This document shows positions 8,786 to 17,542 of a stretch of DNA of 58,099 nucleotides, piece after piece. How positions within the stretch are numbered: position 1 is the first letter of the stretch; each line of letters begins with the position of its first letter. The translations under genes and the position numbers were made by a program. Below the pieces are notes generated by a model. It saw only the letters and a program-made list of their open reading frames with translations, was not told the DNA's origin and searched no databases. The stretch lies in the NCBI GenBank assembly GCA_021732525.1, contig JAKFUU010000014.1:1-58099 (forward strand), written 5' to 3'. This DNA comes from Sphingomonadaceae bacterium (lineage in GTDB: Bacteria > Pseudomonadota > Alphaproteobacteria > Sphingomonadales > Sphingomonadaceae).

Positions 8786-9243
8786 TTTTTGGAGGCTTCC
8801 ACCACGCTTCCGGCGAAATCCTCAAAATCCTTGGCCTCGGTGAAATCCTTATAGACGCTGGCAAAACGGATATAAGCAACGCTGTCGAGTATTTTCAGGC
8901 CTTCCATCACATATTCGCCAATCCGGCCGGAAGATACCTCGCTATCGCCCGATGTTTCAATTTGGCGCTGGATGCTCGATACCAATTGATCGACTCGGTC
9001 CTGCGTCAAATTGCGTTTGCGGCAGGCCAGATTGATCGACCGTTCCAGCTTGCCGCGGTCAAAGGCTTCGCGCCGATCCTCGTTTTTCATCACGATAATT
9101 TCACGCAGTTGAATACGCTCAAAAGTGGTAAAGCGCGCACCGCATGCCTCGCATTGCCGCCGCCGCCGTGTGGCCGCGCCATCTTCGGTCGGGCGGCTGT
9201 CTTTCACCTGACTATTTTCATGCGCGCAAAAGGGACAGCGCAT
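8782..9243 (-). CDS. nrdR: Transcriptional repressor of ribonucleotide reductase genes
   Basis: NrdR binds ATP/dATP and represses nrd genes through NrdR boxes. The 153-residue protein has the N-terminal zinc ribbon (Cys3, Cys6, Cys31, Cys34) with [18 protein letters not shown], followed by the ATP-cone (about residues 49-139). Length is typical. It is followed by trmJ with overlapping stop and start, and preceded by a small zinc-ribbon gene. The placement downstream of glyA is a common alphaproteobacterial order. I did not find nrd genes in the window. Confidence 0.97.
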   Translation of the reverse strand: MRCPFCAHENSQVKDSRPTEDGAATRRRRQCEACGARFTTFERIQLREIIVMKNEDRREAFDRGKLERSINLACRKRNLTQDRVDQLVSSIQRQIETSGDSEVSSGRIGEYVMEGLKILDSVAYIRFASVYKDFTEAKDFEDFAGSVVEASKK

Positions 9244-9270
9244 TATGGCGCGAACCTAAATAACGCGGAT

Positions 9271-9630
9271 CTAATCTTTTTTATTCTGTTCATTTTTCTT
9301 ATTTAGGTGACGATAGGCAACAATGCCAGCGCCGATCGCCGCGCCGGTTATGATCCCGATCGGCGCGATCAATGCGGCTGCTGCGCCGATTGTGGCTCCG
9401 CCGGCCATTTTTTTCGCGGTATCTTTATTGGCGAGGTCTTTGCCGGTCCAAAGCGCATCCTTCGCTGCGCCCAATAGCTCTTCGGCTGCCTCGCCAACAT
9501 AATGTTTGGCCTGCGCCGGAAAGCTTTCCGCGGCAAGCTGCTCGGGGGTTTTTGCGCCGCATTCGGGGCAGAATTTCGTGCCTTGATTATAGGAATGGTT
9601 ACAATCAGGGCAATTTATCAGCATATTCAT
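9271..9630 (-). CDS. Small zinc-ribbon protein with glycine-zipper segment
   Basis: A 119-residue protein of unknown role. Its N-terminus is a treble-clef/zinc-ribbon pair (CPDCNHSYNQGTKFCPECG). A helical middle of about 45 residues follows. The end is a small-residue membrane-like stretch (GGATIGAAAALIAPIGIITG then AAIGAGIVAYRH) that looks like a glycine zipper. A lysine-rich tail closes the protein. The ATG at 9630 follows GGTGAGACG; the ORF extends four codons further with no better start. It lies between nrdR (27 bp) and glyA (about 120 bp), so may be co-transcribed. The combination suggests a membrane-associated cytosolic sensor or scaffold, but this is a guess. Confidence 0.75.
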   Translation of the reverse strand: MNMLINCPDCNHSYNQGTKFCPECGAKTPEQLAAESFPAQAKHYVGEAAEELLGAAKDALWTGKDLANKDTAKKMAGGATIGAAAALIAPIGIITGAAIGAGIVAYRHLNKKNEQNKKD

Positions 9631-9753
9631 ATATCGTCTCACCGGCCATTTAACTTGGGATTTATCACAGTATAATGCAAATAGGAATGGTTTGCTGTAT
9701 TAACAAGATACCGCACCATGAATGACCGATAAACTTGCAAGGATAAATTGCGG

Positions 9754-11070
9754 TTAAAGCCCCGGATAGATCGGGAAACGGCCGCATAGCGCCTCGGCCT
9801 GCGCCTTCACCCTGGCTTCGGCTTGCCCATCGCCTGCCTCACCATTTTTGCGCAAACCCTCGACCACATCGGCGATCATCCGGCCAATATCGCGAAATTC
9901 CGCCGGGCCAAAACCCCGCGTCGTTCCCGCCGGACTGCCCAGCCGCAATCCTGATGTGAGCGCCGCCTTTTCCGTATCGAATGGAATGTTGTTTTTGTTG
10001 CAGGTGATTGACGCGCGGTCGAGCGCCTGTTCGGCATGTTTGCCCTTGGCTTGCTTGGGGCGCAAATCGACCAGCATCAAATGATTGTCGGTGCCGCCCG
10101 AGACAATATCCAGCCCCTGTTCCTGCAACGAAGCCGCCAACGCCTTCGCATTTTCAACAATGCGGGCGGCATAAAGCTTAAATTCGGGCCTCATCGCTTC
10201 GGCGAAACAGACGGCTTTTGCGGCGATCACATGCATCAACGGTCCGCCTTGCAAGCCAGGAAAAATCGCGGAATTCATTTTCTTGGCCATGGCTTCGTCG
10301 TTGGTCAGGATGACCCCCGACCGTGGACCGCGCAGCGACTTATGCGTGGTGGTGGTCACAATATCGGCATAGGGGATCGGCGATGGATGCGCCCCGCCCG
10401 CAACAAGACCCGATATATGCGACATATCGACCAGCAAAATTGCCCCCACTTCGTCGGCAATCCCGCGAAAGGCTGCCCAGTCCCAAATGCGCGAATAAGC
10501 CGTTCCGCCAGCGATGATCAGTTTGGGCTTATTCTCGCGGGCAATGCGCGCAACCTCGTCCATATCGATGATCTGATCTTCGCGCCGAACGCTGTAAGCG
10601 ACCGGGTTGAACCATTTGCCCGACATGTTGACCGGCGAGCCATGGGTCAAATGCCCGCCCGCCGCCAAATCCAGCCCCATGAAGCTGTCACCGGGTTGTA
10701 GCAGCGCCAGAAACACCGCCTGATTCATCTGGCTGCCGCTGTTGGGTTGGACATTGGCAAAGCCGCATCCGAATAGTTTTTTGGCGCGCTCGATGGCGAT
10801 TGTCTCAATTTCATCGACATATTCGCAGCCGCCATAATAGCGCTTGCCGGGATATCCCTCGGCATATTTGTTGGTCAATATCGACCCTGTTGCCTCCAGC
10901 ACCGCGCGTGAGGTGATATTTTCCGATGCAATCAATTCAATCTTATCGCGCTGACGGCTTAATTCCTTATCAATCCAACCGGCAATCTCTGGATCGGCCC
11001 CCGCCAACCCGTTCGTAAAAAATCCGGCCGATTGCATATTCGAAATCTCACTGACGGGGTGGCTGCTCAT
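9754..11070 (-). CDS. glyA: Serine hydroxymethyltransferase
   Basis: SHMT interconverts serine plus tetrahydrofolate with glycine plus 5,10-methylene-THF using PLP. The 438-residue protein has [45 protein letters not shown] and the PLP-lysine motif [14 protein letters not shown] (Lys244). The ATG at 11070 overlaps the rpiB stop by 4 bp. Besides general one-carbon supply, it could channel the glycine and methylene-THF made by the sarcosine/dimethylglycine enzymes at 28.7-37.6 kb, although the two loci are 18 kb apart and not co-transcribed. Confidence 0.98.
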   Translation of the reverse strand: MSSHPVSEISNMQSAGFFTNGLAGADPEIAGWIDKELSRQRDKIELIASENITSRAVLEATGSILTNKYAEGYPGKRYYGGCEYVDEIETIAIERAKKLFGCGFANVQPNSGSQMNQAVFLALLQPGDSFMGLDLAAGGHLTHGSPVNMSGKWFNPVAYSVRREDQIIDMDEVARIARENKPKLIIAGGTAYSRIWDWAAFRGIADEVGAILLVDMSHISGLVAGGAHPSPIPYADIVTTTTHKSLRGPRSGVILTNDEAMAKKMNSAIFPGLQGGPLMHVIAAKAVCFAEAMRPEFKLYAARIVENAKALAASLQEQGLDIVSGGTDNHLMLVDLRPKQAKGKHAEQALDRASITCNKNNIPFDTEKAALTSGLRLGSPAGTTRGFGPAEFRDIGRMIADVVEGLRKNGEAGDGQAEARVKAQAEALCGRFPIYPGL

Positions 11071-11519
11071 GGGGTTTCCTCTGCAATGTTGGGATGGGAT
11101 AATTTATCGACCCGGCGGGTATGGCGACCCTCGCCAAAGGGCGTTGCCACAAATATTTCGGCACAAGCCTTTGCCATCTCGGCCCCGATCAACCGTCCGC
11201 CCATTACAATCACATTGGCGTCATTATGTTCACGCGCCAGCTTTGCAGATAAGGGTTCGGATACCAACGCAGCACGGCAGGCTGGGTGGCGGTTAACGGC
11301 GATTGAGATGCCGATTCCCGAACCGCAAAGCGCCACGCCAAAATCGGCTGCGCCCGATGCGATGACGCCCGCCAACCGGTAACCATAATCGGGATAATCG
11401 ACCGATGCGCCATCATGCGGACCAAGGTCGTTTATCTGATGCCCTAAATCGGCGAGGTGGCTGCCAATTGCCGATTTCAACTCGAGCGCGGCATGATCAG
11501 AAGCAATGGCGATACGCAT
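11067..11519 (-). CDS. rpiB: Ribose-5-phosphate isomerase B
   Basis: RpiB interconverts ribose 5-phosphate and ribulose 5-phosphate. The 150-residue protein shows the N-terminal SDHAALELK, the active-site cysteine region [14 protein letters not shown] (Cys65), and [14 protein letters not shown]. The first gene of a leftward group with glyA (4-bp overlap), the zinc-ribbon gene, nrdR and trmJ. The promoter should lie in 11520-11690. Some family members act on allose 6-phosphate, but the context gives no reason to prefer that. Confidence 0.95.
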   Translation of the reverse strand: MRIAIASDHAALELKSAIGSHLADLGHQINDLGPHDGASVDYPDYGYRLAGVIASGAADFGVALCGSGIGISIAVNRHPACRAALVSEPLSAKLAREHNDANVIVMGGRLIGAEMAKACAEIFVATPFGEGRHTRRVDKLSHPNIAEETP

Positions 11520-11690
11520 AAAATTCTCCCGATCTTTGAATATTGGCGATCGTCGTGATTCGATCGCGGTCCCTTACGCCCATTTAGACGCCGTTTGTTT
11601 TTGATGAAATCAAAAAGCGAAGCTATGCTTTTTTGCCCGGTAAACGAGCCGATGATTGCAGCTTTCATTCAAAAGGGATAAGCCCCCATC

Positions 11691-11903
11691 ATGGTCAATT
11701 TCATCATATCCGCAGCGACATTCACCGCCGTTCTGCTGCTATTCGGCGCATGGCGACTAAGCAAACGGGGCGGCGCGGCAAAGCAAATATGGTTGATGGT
11801 CGCCGCCGCGCTGGTTATTTTTGTCAATCTGGCAATCTGGATTGCCCCGGTGGATAATGGGCAATCTTTATTGAACCAAACGGCGATCGAAACACGCCGA
11901 TAA
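11691..11903 (+). CDS. Small inner-membrane protein
   Basis: A 70-residue protein with two predicted membrane helices (ISAATFTAVLLLFGAW and IWLMVAAALVIFVNLAIWI) separated by a basic loop (RLSKRGGAAK), giving an N-out or hairpin topology. AAAGGG lies about 13 nt before the ATG, which is rather far. It resembles short conserved hypothetical membrane proteins I associate with sphingomonads. The next gene, an alpha/beta hydrolase, is convergent with 12 bp between them. Function unknown. Confidence 0.65.
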   Translation: MVNFIISAATFTAVLLLFGAWRLSKRGGAAKQIWLMVAAALVIFVNLAIWIAPVDNGQSLLNQTAIETRR

Positions 11904-11915
11904 TGGCGTAAATTT

Positions 11916-12572
11916 CTATTTAATCGGACATGCCGGATCAAGCCGCATATCCAAATAGGTGTTCACCGACGCCATCAGCATATCCATTTCATGTTCGTAA
12001 AAATGGTTGGCGCGCGGGATTTCGTCATGATGGATGGTAATATGTTTTTGCGTGCGCAGCTTATCGACCAGTTTTTGCACCGCGTTGGGATTAACAATCT
12101 CATCCCCGACGCCCTGGATAATGATTCCCGATGAAGGGCAGGGCGCAAGAAAGCTGAAATCATACATATTGGCGGGCGGCGAAACCGAGATAAACCCGCG
12201 CACTTCGGGACGACGCATCAGCAATTGCATGCTGATCCATGCGCCGAAACTAAAGCCCGCGACCCAGGTAGTCGATGCTTCGGGATGGAAGCTTTGCACC
12301 CAATCGAGCGCGGCGGCGGCGTCGGATAATTCGCCGATACCATTGTCAAATTCGCCCTCGCTGCGCCCCACGCTGCGGAAATTAAAGCGCAGCACGCCAA
12401 ATCCGCGCGCGACAAAGGTTTTGTATAGCTCCTGCGTGATCCGGTCATTCATCGTGCCGCCCGCTTGCGGATGCGGATGCAAAATCATCGCAATCGGCGC
12501 GCGCGCGCGCGGCGGAGGAGAAAAACGAGCTTCTAGGCGACCTTCGGGGCCGGGAATGGCAATGGCGGGCAT
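11916..12572 (-). CDS. Alpha/beta hydrolase
   Basis: A 218-residue serine hydrolase. The nucleophile elbow is GFSFGAWIS, the oxyanion region is HPHPQAGGTMNDRI, and the remaining catalytic residues are probably the Asp in QGVGDEIVNP and the His in IPRANHFYEHE. The HPHPxxGG start and single-domain size match the YtfQ-like/dienelactone-hydrolase-related group often annotated as alpha/beta hydrolase. The ATG at 12572 is preferred over a TTG at 12584. It is divergent from the two cysteine desulfurases. Substrate unknown. Confidence 0.85.
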   Translation of the reverse strand: MPAIAIPGPEGRLEARFSPPPRARAPIAMILHPHPQAGGTMNDRITQELYKTFVARGFGVLRFNFRSVGRSEGEFDNGIGELSDAAAALDWVQSFHPEASTTWVAGFSFGAWISMQLLMRRPEVRGFISVSPPANMYDFSFLAPCPSSGIIIQGVGDEIVNPNAVQKLVDKLRTQKHITIHHDEIPRANHFYEHEMDMLMASVNTYLDMRLDPACPIK

Positions 12573-12696
12573 AATTATTGGCAATCTATCTTGTTAAGGC
12601 ATCGCCGCCATAAATTAATGGGGCTTTGCATGGAGCAGGCGCTTATATAGAAGTAAGCCTCCTTTTCGCAACAGTCATGGAGGCAAATCTCCCATT

Positions 12697-13773
12697 ATGG
12701 CACTTTTGCCGCGTATTTATCTGGATCACGCTGCCACCACGCCGATGATCGCAGCGGCGCGCGCGGCCTATATTGAAGCTATGGACCGCTGGGCCAACCC
12801 ATCCTCGCCGCATAGCGAGGGACGGGCGGCAAGAGCAGCTTTGGAGAATGCCCGCGCGCGGATTAAGGCGGCACTGGGCTGGCATGGCGAGCTTATTTTC
12901 ACCAGCGGAGCGAGCGAGGCGATCGGTTTGGCATTGGCGCGCCGAAACGAGCGGTCGGTCGCCACATCTACCGTGGAGCATGACGCCGTCCTGCGTTTCC
13001 TGCCGGATGCGATCCGCTTGCCGGTGGATTTCAATGGCCAGATCGATCTGACGGCGCTCCATGAATTTACAGCGAATAATTCTGGTGGTATGATTTGTGC
13101 TCAAGCGGTTAACAGCGAAACAGGCGTGCTGCAGCCGCTTGCTGAAATCGCGCGGATTGCGCGGCAGGCGGGTTGTGTCCTTTTTTCGGATTGCTCGCAA
13201 AGTGCAGGAAAGCTGCCGCTGCCCGATGCGGACATGATTGCATTTTCGGCGCATAAGCTTGGCGGTCCGCCGGGTATTGGGGCTTTGCTGGTCCGGGATC
13301 TTTCGCTGCTGATTCCAAACGGCGGGCAGGAGCAAGGCTACCGCGCGGGCACAGAAAACCTGCCCGCAATTGCCGGATTCGCCGCAGCGGTTGACGCATA
13401 TTCGCAAAAAGCATGGCCGGTTTCGCTGAAAAATATGCAGATGAATCGCAATTTTCTCGATCAGTGTATCCGGGCAAGGGGCGGTGAAATTGCGGCGGAT
13501 GAAGGACCGCGAATTCCGCATATTGCGACTTATCGGATTAGGGAATTATCGTCGCAGGCACAGTTGATTCAGTTTGATCACGCCGGAATTTCGGTGTCTG
13601 CTGGTTCGGCCTGTTCTTCAGGAACGTTGAAAGCCAGCCATGTGCTTGCGGCGATGGGGTGGGACGCGCAAGCGGCGCGCGAGGTCGTGAGGGTGAGTTT
13701 TTCGCCGGAAACGACCTATGAAGAAATTAAGGTCTTTGCCGAAAAATGGGCCGAGCTGGCGCGCGCGGTATGA
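12697..13773 (+). CDS. Cysteine desulfurase, first of a tandem pair
   Basis: A class V PLP aminotransferase that would take sulfur from cysteine to form a persulfide for Fe-S clusters or thio-modification. The 358-residue protein shows YLDHAATTP, the His of EHDAV (His95), the PLP lysine in FSAHKLGG (Lys187) and the sulfur-carrying cysteine in SAGSACSSG (Cys306). All key residues are present, so it is predicted active. The following desulfurase overlaps by ATGA. GGAGG lies 13 nt upstream within a small inverted repeat (GGAG-GCAAAT-CTCC), which might modulate translation. IscS, NifS and related types cannot be separated by eye. Confidence 0.92.
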   Translation: MALLPRIYLDHAATTPMIAAARAAYIEAMDRWANPSSPHSEGRAARAALENARARIKAALGWHGELIFTSGASEAIGLALARRNERSVATSTVEHDAVLRFLPDAIRLPVDFNGQIDLTALHEFTANNSGGMICAQAVNSETGVLQPLAEIARIARQAGCVLFSDCSQSAGKLPLPDADMIAFSAHKLGGPPGIGALLVRDLSLLIPNGGQEQGYRAGTENLPAIAGFAAAVDAYSQKAWPVSLKNMQMNRNFLDQCIRARGGEIAADEGPRIPHIATYRIRELSSQAQLIQFDHAGISVSAGSACSSGTLKASHVLAAMGWDAQAAREVVRVSFSPETTYEEIKVFAEKWAELARAV

Positions 13774-14900
13774 GCGATGCGATCTATCTCGATTATCAAG
13801 CGACCACCCCGCTCGCACCCGAAGCTTTCGCCGCCATGGAACCATGGTTGAAGGATCAATTTGCCAATCCGCATAGCGTTCACAAGGCGGGACGAGCGGC
13901 GGCGGCGGCGATTGAGGCGGCGCGCGCGCAGATTTTGGCGCTGTTGCCGCCGGGCGGGCGGCTGATCTTTACCAGCGGCGCTACCGAGGCGATCAACCTT
14001 GCGATTAAGGGCAGCGGCGCCGCGAAAATTGCCCATTCTGCCACCGAACATGCGGCGGTGATCGACTGCGCTGCTGCATCGCGCGGGACGGCCAAAACGG
14101 ACGCGGAAGTTTGCATATTGCCCGTGGATGTTGGCGGGCATGTGCGCAGCGGCAATATCGGCCCGCAAATTTCGCTGCTATGCGTGATGCAGGTCAACAA
14201 TGAAATCGGCACGATTCAGCGGCTTTCTGGAGCGGGTGGGATCATCGCCGGGGCGCATGCGGCGTGCGCCACCGTTGGCCAAACCGCCGAAGCCGATCGA
14301 ACGATCGTGCTTTGCGATGCGGTACAAAGCTTTGGCCGCATGCCCATGCCCGATATGGCGGATATGATCGCGATTAGCGCGCATAAAATCCACGGGCCCA
14401 AAGGCATCGGTGCGCTTTGGGTGAGGAATGGCATATCCCTCGATCCGCTGATCCATGGCGGCGGGCAGGAACAAGGGCTGCGTTCGGGCACCCTGTCGCC
14501 TGCCTTATGCGCGGGCTTTGGCGCAGCTGCGCAGCTTGCGGCGCAGCGGATGGCGGCGGACACCGCACATGTTGAGGCGCTGTGGACCCGTGCGGTTCAG
14601 CTTTTCGGCGGCTGGACGATCAATGGACCGACCGAGCAGCGTTATAAGGGCAATCTCAATATCCGGCGCGACGGCTTGGATGCCGCCCGGTTGATCAGCG
14701 ATTGCCGCAACATTATGTTTTCGGCCGGAAGCGCCTGCGCCAGCGGATCTGGGCGCCCTAGTCATGTTTTAAGCGCGATTGGCCTTTCGGAGGCGCAGGC
14801 TAAATCATCGATCCGCCTCGGTTTTGGCCGCTATACCACGATGGACGAAATCGAAGAGGCGGCGCGCCAGATTAACGCGGCGGCAGAGGCGCAGGGATAG
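13770..14900 (+). CDS. Cysteine desulfurase, second of a tandem pair
   Basis: A 376-residue paralogue of the preceding gene. It has YLDYQATTPL, His94 of TEHAAV, Lys206 of ISAHKIHGPKG, and Cys323 in FSAGSACASGSG. The start overlaps the upstream stop by ATGA, so the two are translationally coupled. The two proteins differ widely outside the motifs, so this is not a recent duplication. A ferredoxin follows after a palindromic repeat. No scaffold (iscU, sufU) or hscA/hscB gene is present, unlike a classical isc operon. Confidence 0.92.
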   Translation: MSDAIYLDYQATTPLAPEAFAAMEPWLKDQFANPHSVHKAGRAAAAAIEAARAQILALLPPGGRLIFTSGATEAINLAIKGSGAAKIAHSATEHAAVIDCAAASRGTAKTDAEVCILPVDVGGHVRSGNIGPQISLLCVMQVNNEIGTIQRLSGAGGIIAGAHAACATVGQTAEADRTIVLCDAVQSFGRMPMPDMADMIAISAHKIHGPKGIGALWVRNGISLDPLIHGGGQEQGLRSGTLSPALCAGFGAAAQLAAQRMAADTAHVEALWTRAVQLFGGWTINGPTEQRYKGNLNIRRDGLDAARLISDCRNIMFSAGSACASGSGRPSHVLSAIGLSEAQAKSSIRLGFGRYTTMDEIEEAARQINAAAEAQG

Positions 14901-14940
14901 GTTGGTTTGCGGGTTGCTCTGTTGAAGTTTGTGTTAAGCT

Positions 14941-15025
14941 GCCCTAGATCCCGGCCACGCCGGGATGACGTTGTCGGTTAAATCTGCCTCATTTCGTCAT
15001 GCCAGCGTAGGCTGGTATCTAGGGC
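14941..15025. repeat. REP-like inverted repeat pair
   Basis: Left part GCCCTAGATCCCGG..CCGGGATGACG and right part CGTCATGCCAGC..GCTGGTATCTAGGGC form two short hairpins whose outer ends (GCCCTAGAT and ATCTAGGGC; GATGACG and CGTCAT) are mutually complementary, so the whole 85 bp can fold on itself. It sits between the second desulfurase and the ferredoxin. Confidence 0.8.
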
Positions 15026-15087
15026 GGTTTACGCTGTTCTATCAACAATCGTCTTGTGTTTAACGGGCAGCGATTTAGACACATCGC

Positions 15088-15426
15088 ATGACCGTAAAAA
15101 TCACCTTCATCAGCGCCGATGGCGATAGCGAGCATATTGTTGAAGCTGAGGAAGGCGCAAATTTACTCGATGTGGCGCAAGCGGTGGGCCAGCCGCTGGA
15201 GGGCACCTGCGAAGGGCAAATGGCTTGCTCCACTTGCCATCTGATCATCGATAAAGACTGGTTCGACAAAATCCCCCGCGCCAGCGAGGACGAAGAAGAT
15301 ATGCTCGATCTCGCCAGCGGCGCACGGCGGACGAGCCGGTTGGCCTGTCAAATCACATTGACCCGCGCGTTAGACGGCATGACCGTCCACATCCCGGCCG
15401 AAAGCCGCAATATGCAGGGGGTGTGA
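15088..15426 (+). CDS. 2Fe-2S ferredoxin (adrenodoxin/Isc type)
   Basis: A 112-residue electron carrier. The cluster ligands are Cys41, Cys47, Cys50 and Cys87 (CEGQMACSTCH and LACQI), with the vertebrate/ISC-type spacing. The VEAEEGANLLDVA start and the acidic SEDEEDMLD helix are typical of adrenodoxin-like partners of reductases. Its position after two cysteine desulfurases suggests electron supply for Fe-S cluster assembly, though it could also serve P450s or other oxygenases. ATG at 15088. Confidence 0.93.
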   Translation: MTVKITFISADGDSEHIVEAEEGANLLDVAQAVGQPLEGTCEGQMACSTCHLIIDKDWFDKIPRASEDEEDMLDLASGARRTSRLACQITLTRALDGMTVHIPAESRNMQGV

Positions 15427-15589
15427 ATCGGATCTTAGCATTTGCGGATATCGAATAGACTATTATACCTGCCGATCACAGCATAGCTGTTGGCTCTATT
15501 GTCAAGATTTTCCGCGATTAAGGTCAGGGGCTCAAACTCCTCATTACGAACGTCACTTCTCATTCACGAAAAAGCGCTTATATGGGTTC

Positions 15590-15900
15590 CGCTGGGTTCG
15601 CCCGGCTATGGTGATAAATGATGATGTGTAATAGATGCAGCGGACCCGGGGGCGGTACCCGGCAGCTCCACCAAAATCTCCGTTACCCTTTCAACGGGCC
15701 GGGGTTATTGACGGGGCTGAACTAGGATCGACGTGTGTTCAAAGACATTATTTTTGCCCGGCATGAATAAGCCGTGAAATGGTTCACAACCAATAGGTGC
15801 AAACGATAACGAAGCACTTGCTCTCGCAGCATAATCCTGTGGGCCTAACGGTCCTAGATTAAACTAAGAGAACGCGGCCGGGCTGGCCGGGCAACAGAAC
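15590..15900 (+). ncRNA. ssrA: tmRNA, circularly permuted two-piece form
   Basis: The acceptor RNA comes first and ends with CAGCTCC-A-CCA (CCA 15671-15673). The T arm upstream is CCGGG-GGCGGTA-CCCGG. A short spacer follows, then the coding RNA begins at 15713 with GGGGCTG, which pairs with CAGCTCC. The tag frame at 15799-15834 reads ANDNEALALAA followed by TAA, with resume codon GCA. GCCCGGC at 15600-15606 can pair with GCCGGGC at 15886-15892, which would join the two pieces. This permuted arrangement is known in alphaproteobacteria. The outer ends are approximate because they depend on processing. Confidence 0.93.
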
Positions 15901-15947
15901 AGATTCCAGCGGCCTCCGGGGGTGCCGGGCAACAGAAACCTCCGGAT
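15886..15947 (+). repeat. Direct repeat at the tmRNA 3' end
   Basis: GCCGGGCAACAGAA occurs at 15886-15899 and again at 15924-15937, each followed within 20 bp by CCTCCGG. The first copy overlaps the predicted pairing strand of the tmRNA. The second lies between ssrA and the stop of the minus-strand gene at 15959. It may be a partial duplication of the tmRNA tail. Confidence 0.7.
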
Positions 15948-15958
15948 TTTCTCAAGGA

Positions 15959-16183
15959 TTAATCGGCCCCATATAGCTGGTGATATTCCACCGCTTGCAG
16001 CATCTTGGCCGATGCGAGGAATACTGATCCGGTGCAGAGCGTGAAAAATACCCAGCCGAGCGTTCCGGGATATTGCTCCATATAAATAAATCCGCGCTCG
16101 CATGCGCCCATTCCCAAGGCATAAGTGATGAGGAAAACCTCAAATTTGGTTTTAATTTGGAACAGGCGTTTGAGCTTTTTCAT
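15959..16183 (-). CDS. Small membrane protein
   Basis: A 74-residue protein starting MKKLKRLFQIKTKFEVFL with two hydrophobic helices (FEVFLITYALGMGACERG and TLGWVFFTLCTGSVFLASAK). The ATG at 16183 is preferred over a TTG five codons earlier, although no good ribosome site is seen before either. The YPGTLGW turn and basic N-terminus resemble short conserved proteins found in related genomes, from memory. Its function is unknown. It is convergent with ssrA, and the astB gene upstream is on the same strand about 100 bp away. Confidence 0.65.
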   Translation of the reverse strand: MKKLKRLFQIKTKFEVFLITYALGMGACERGFIYMEQYPGTLGWVFFTLCTGSVFLASAKMLQAVEYHQLYGAD

Positions 16184-16284
16184 GTTAACATTGAGCAAAG
16201 CAAAGCCCGTGCCAGTTGCAGAAATGCTGGGTTGTAATGGTTAACGCAAGGCCGGTCTGTAAAGCAATCCGACGGTGATCTTAC

Positions 16285-17538
16285 TTACGCCAATTCATCC
16301 AATCCGCAGGCGTTGAGCAATGCGGCGCGCGCGGCCTTCACCTGCGCGACCAAGGCCGGATCGGCGAGTTGATCCGGCGCGATACTTTCCGGCCAATATT
16401 GCCCGATCACCGCGGCAATTATATCGAGCTTTGGCTCATCGGCGATAAAGCGGGGATCGACCGCCGCCGGGTCCGCAACGACGCGCAGGCGCAGGCAAGC
16501 GGGGCCGCCGCCATTGGCCATGCTCTCCCGCACATCGACCGGTACTAGCCGCCGGATAGGGCCATTGCCCGCGATCATTTCTTGCAGCCAGCTCCATACA
16601 TGAATGTTTTCCTTGGCTTCCAAGGGCAGGATTAGCGCCATTTCGCCGCTGGGTAATGTCACCAGTTGCGCATTAAACAGATAGCTTTGCACGGCATCGG
16701 CAAGCGATATCCGGTTTGCAGGGACAATGACGATCTCTGCCTCAGGCATCAACGCCTTGATTTGGGCATAGGCTTCTTGCGGGTTTTCGAAGGCCTGCTC
16801 ATGCGTGAACAGCACTCGTTCGTTGGCGACGGCGACCACATCATTGTGGAACGCGCCCGCCGCAATCGCAATTTCGGATTGCTGCACGAATAATGTTCTG
16901 GCTGGATCAAGCCCGTGCCTGCGCGCGATCGCCTTTGATGCTTCGATATGCTGGCGCGCGGGATATGGCCCCCCGCTTTTGCCATAGACGAAGATTTCCA
17001 GACCTGCTTCGGCATGCGAAGCGCAAAGCCGCATATGATTGGCCGCGCCCTCATCGCCATAAGGCGGAGGCACGGCGGAATGAACCGCAAAATGCTGCGG
17101 ATCAGCAAAAGCCAGCTTTAGCTGCGCCAGCGTTCCCGGCCATTCATGGCTGCGATGGGCCATGGTGAGCAGGTTGGCAGGGGAAAGGTGGCACAGCCCG
17201 CTGTTGCAGTCTGTGGCCGGAGAAACCGTCGCCGCATTCGCGGCCCACATGGCGGAGGCGGAGAAAGCGGCGGCGCGGATATGCGGCGGCGCGCTGGCTA
17301 TATCGGTGGCCAGCCCCGTCAGCCACGCCATATTTGGCCGATCCAGCGGCATGAAAAACCCCTGCACCAGTCCCAGCCGCAAATTGACGCGCATCTTTTC
17401 AATGCCTTGCAACGCGGCGGCGCGCGGGGCCGAGACCGCGCCCGCATTATTGGCCGATGCGATATTGCCGGGGCTAAGGCCCGCATAATTATGGCTGGGT
17501 CCGATGATGCCGTCAAAATTGATTTCGGTGATCGTCAT
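16285..17538 (-). CDS. astB: N-succinylarginine dihydrolase
   Basis: AstB hydrolyses N2-succinylarginine to N2-succinylornithine, CO2 and two ammonia. The 417-residue protein starts TEINFDGIIGPSHNYAGLS, the family N-terminus, and carries AMWAANAATVSPATD, FHNDVVAVANERVL, and NGGGPACLRLRVV near the C-terminus, holding the catalytic cysteine. The ATG at 17538 lies 4 bp after the astA stop. A longer frame to 17589 overlaps astA and is rejected. With astA it provides the first two steps of the arginine succinyltransferase pathway. Confidence 0.96.
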   Translation of the reverse strand: MTITEINFDGIIGPSHNYAGLSPGNIASANNAGAVSAPRAAALQGIEKMRVNLRLGLVQGFFMPLDRPNMAWLTGLATDIASAPPHIRAAAFSASAMWAANAATVSPATDCNSGLCHLSPANLLTMAHRSHEWPGTLAQLKLAFADPQHFAVHSAVPPPYGDEGAANHMRLCASHAEAGLEIFVYGKSGGPYPARQHIEASKAIARRHGLDPARTLFVQQSEIAIAAGAFHNDVVAVANERVLFTHEQAFENPQEAYAQIKALMPEAEIVIVPANRISLADAVQSYLFNAQLVTLPSGEMALILPLEAKENIHVWSWLQEMIAGNGPIRRLVPVDVRESMANGGGPACLRLRVVADPAAVDPRFIADEPKLDIIAAVIGQYWPESIAPDQLADPALVAQVKAARAALLNACGLDELA

Positions 17539-17542
17539 GGGA

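Noticed and set aside
9650-9753. Glycine riboswitch or other folate/glycine RNA element near glyA
   Set aside because: No tandem aptamer pattern is visible here or upstream of rpiB (11520-11690) or the sarcosine genes.
11611-11636. AAAAAGC...GCTTTTTT as a terminator
   Set aside because: The stem is short and A/T-rich, and it lies in a promoter region between divergent genes, so no transcript is known to end there.
12643-13521. 292-codon open frame on the minus strand
   Set aside because: It is antisense to the first cysteine desulfurase and has no family likeness.
15864-16103. 79-aa frame over the tmRNA tail
   Set aside because: It overlaps both ssrA and the small membrane-protein gene in another frame, and has no ribosome site.
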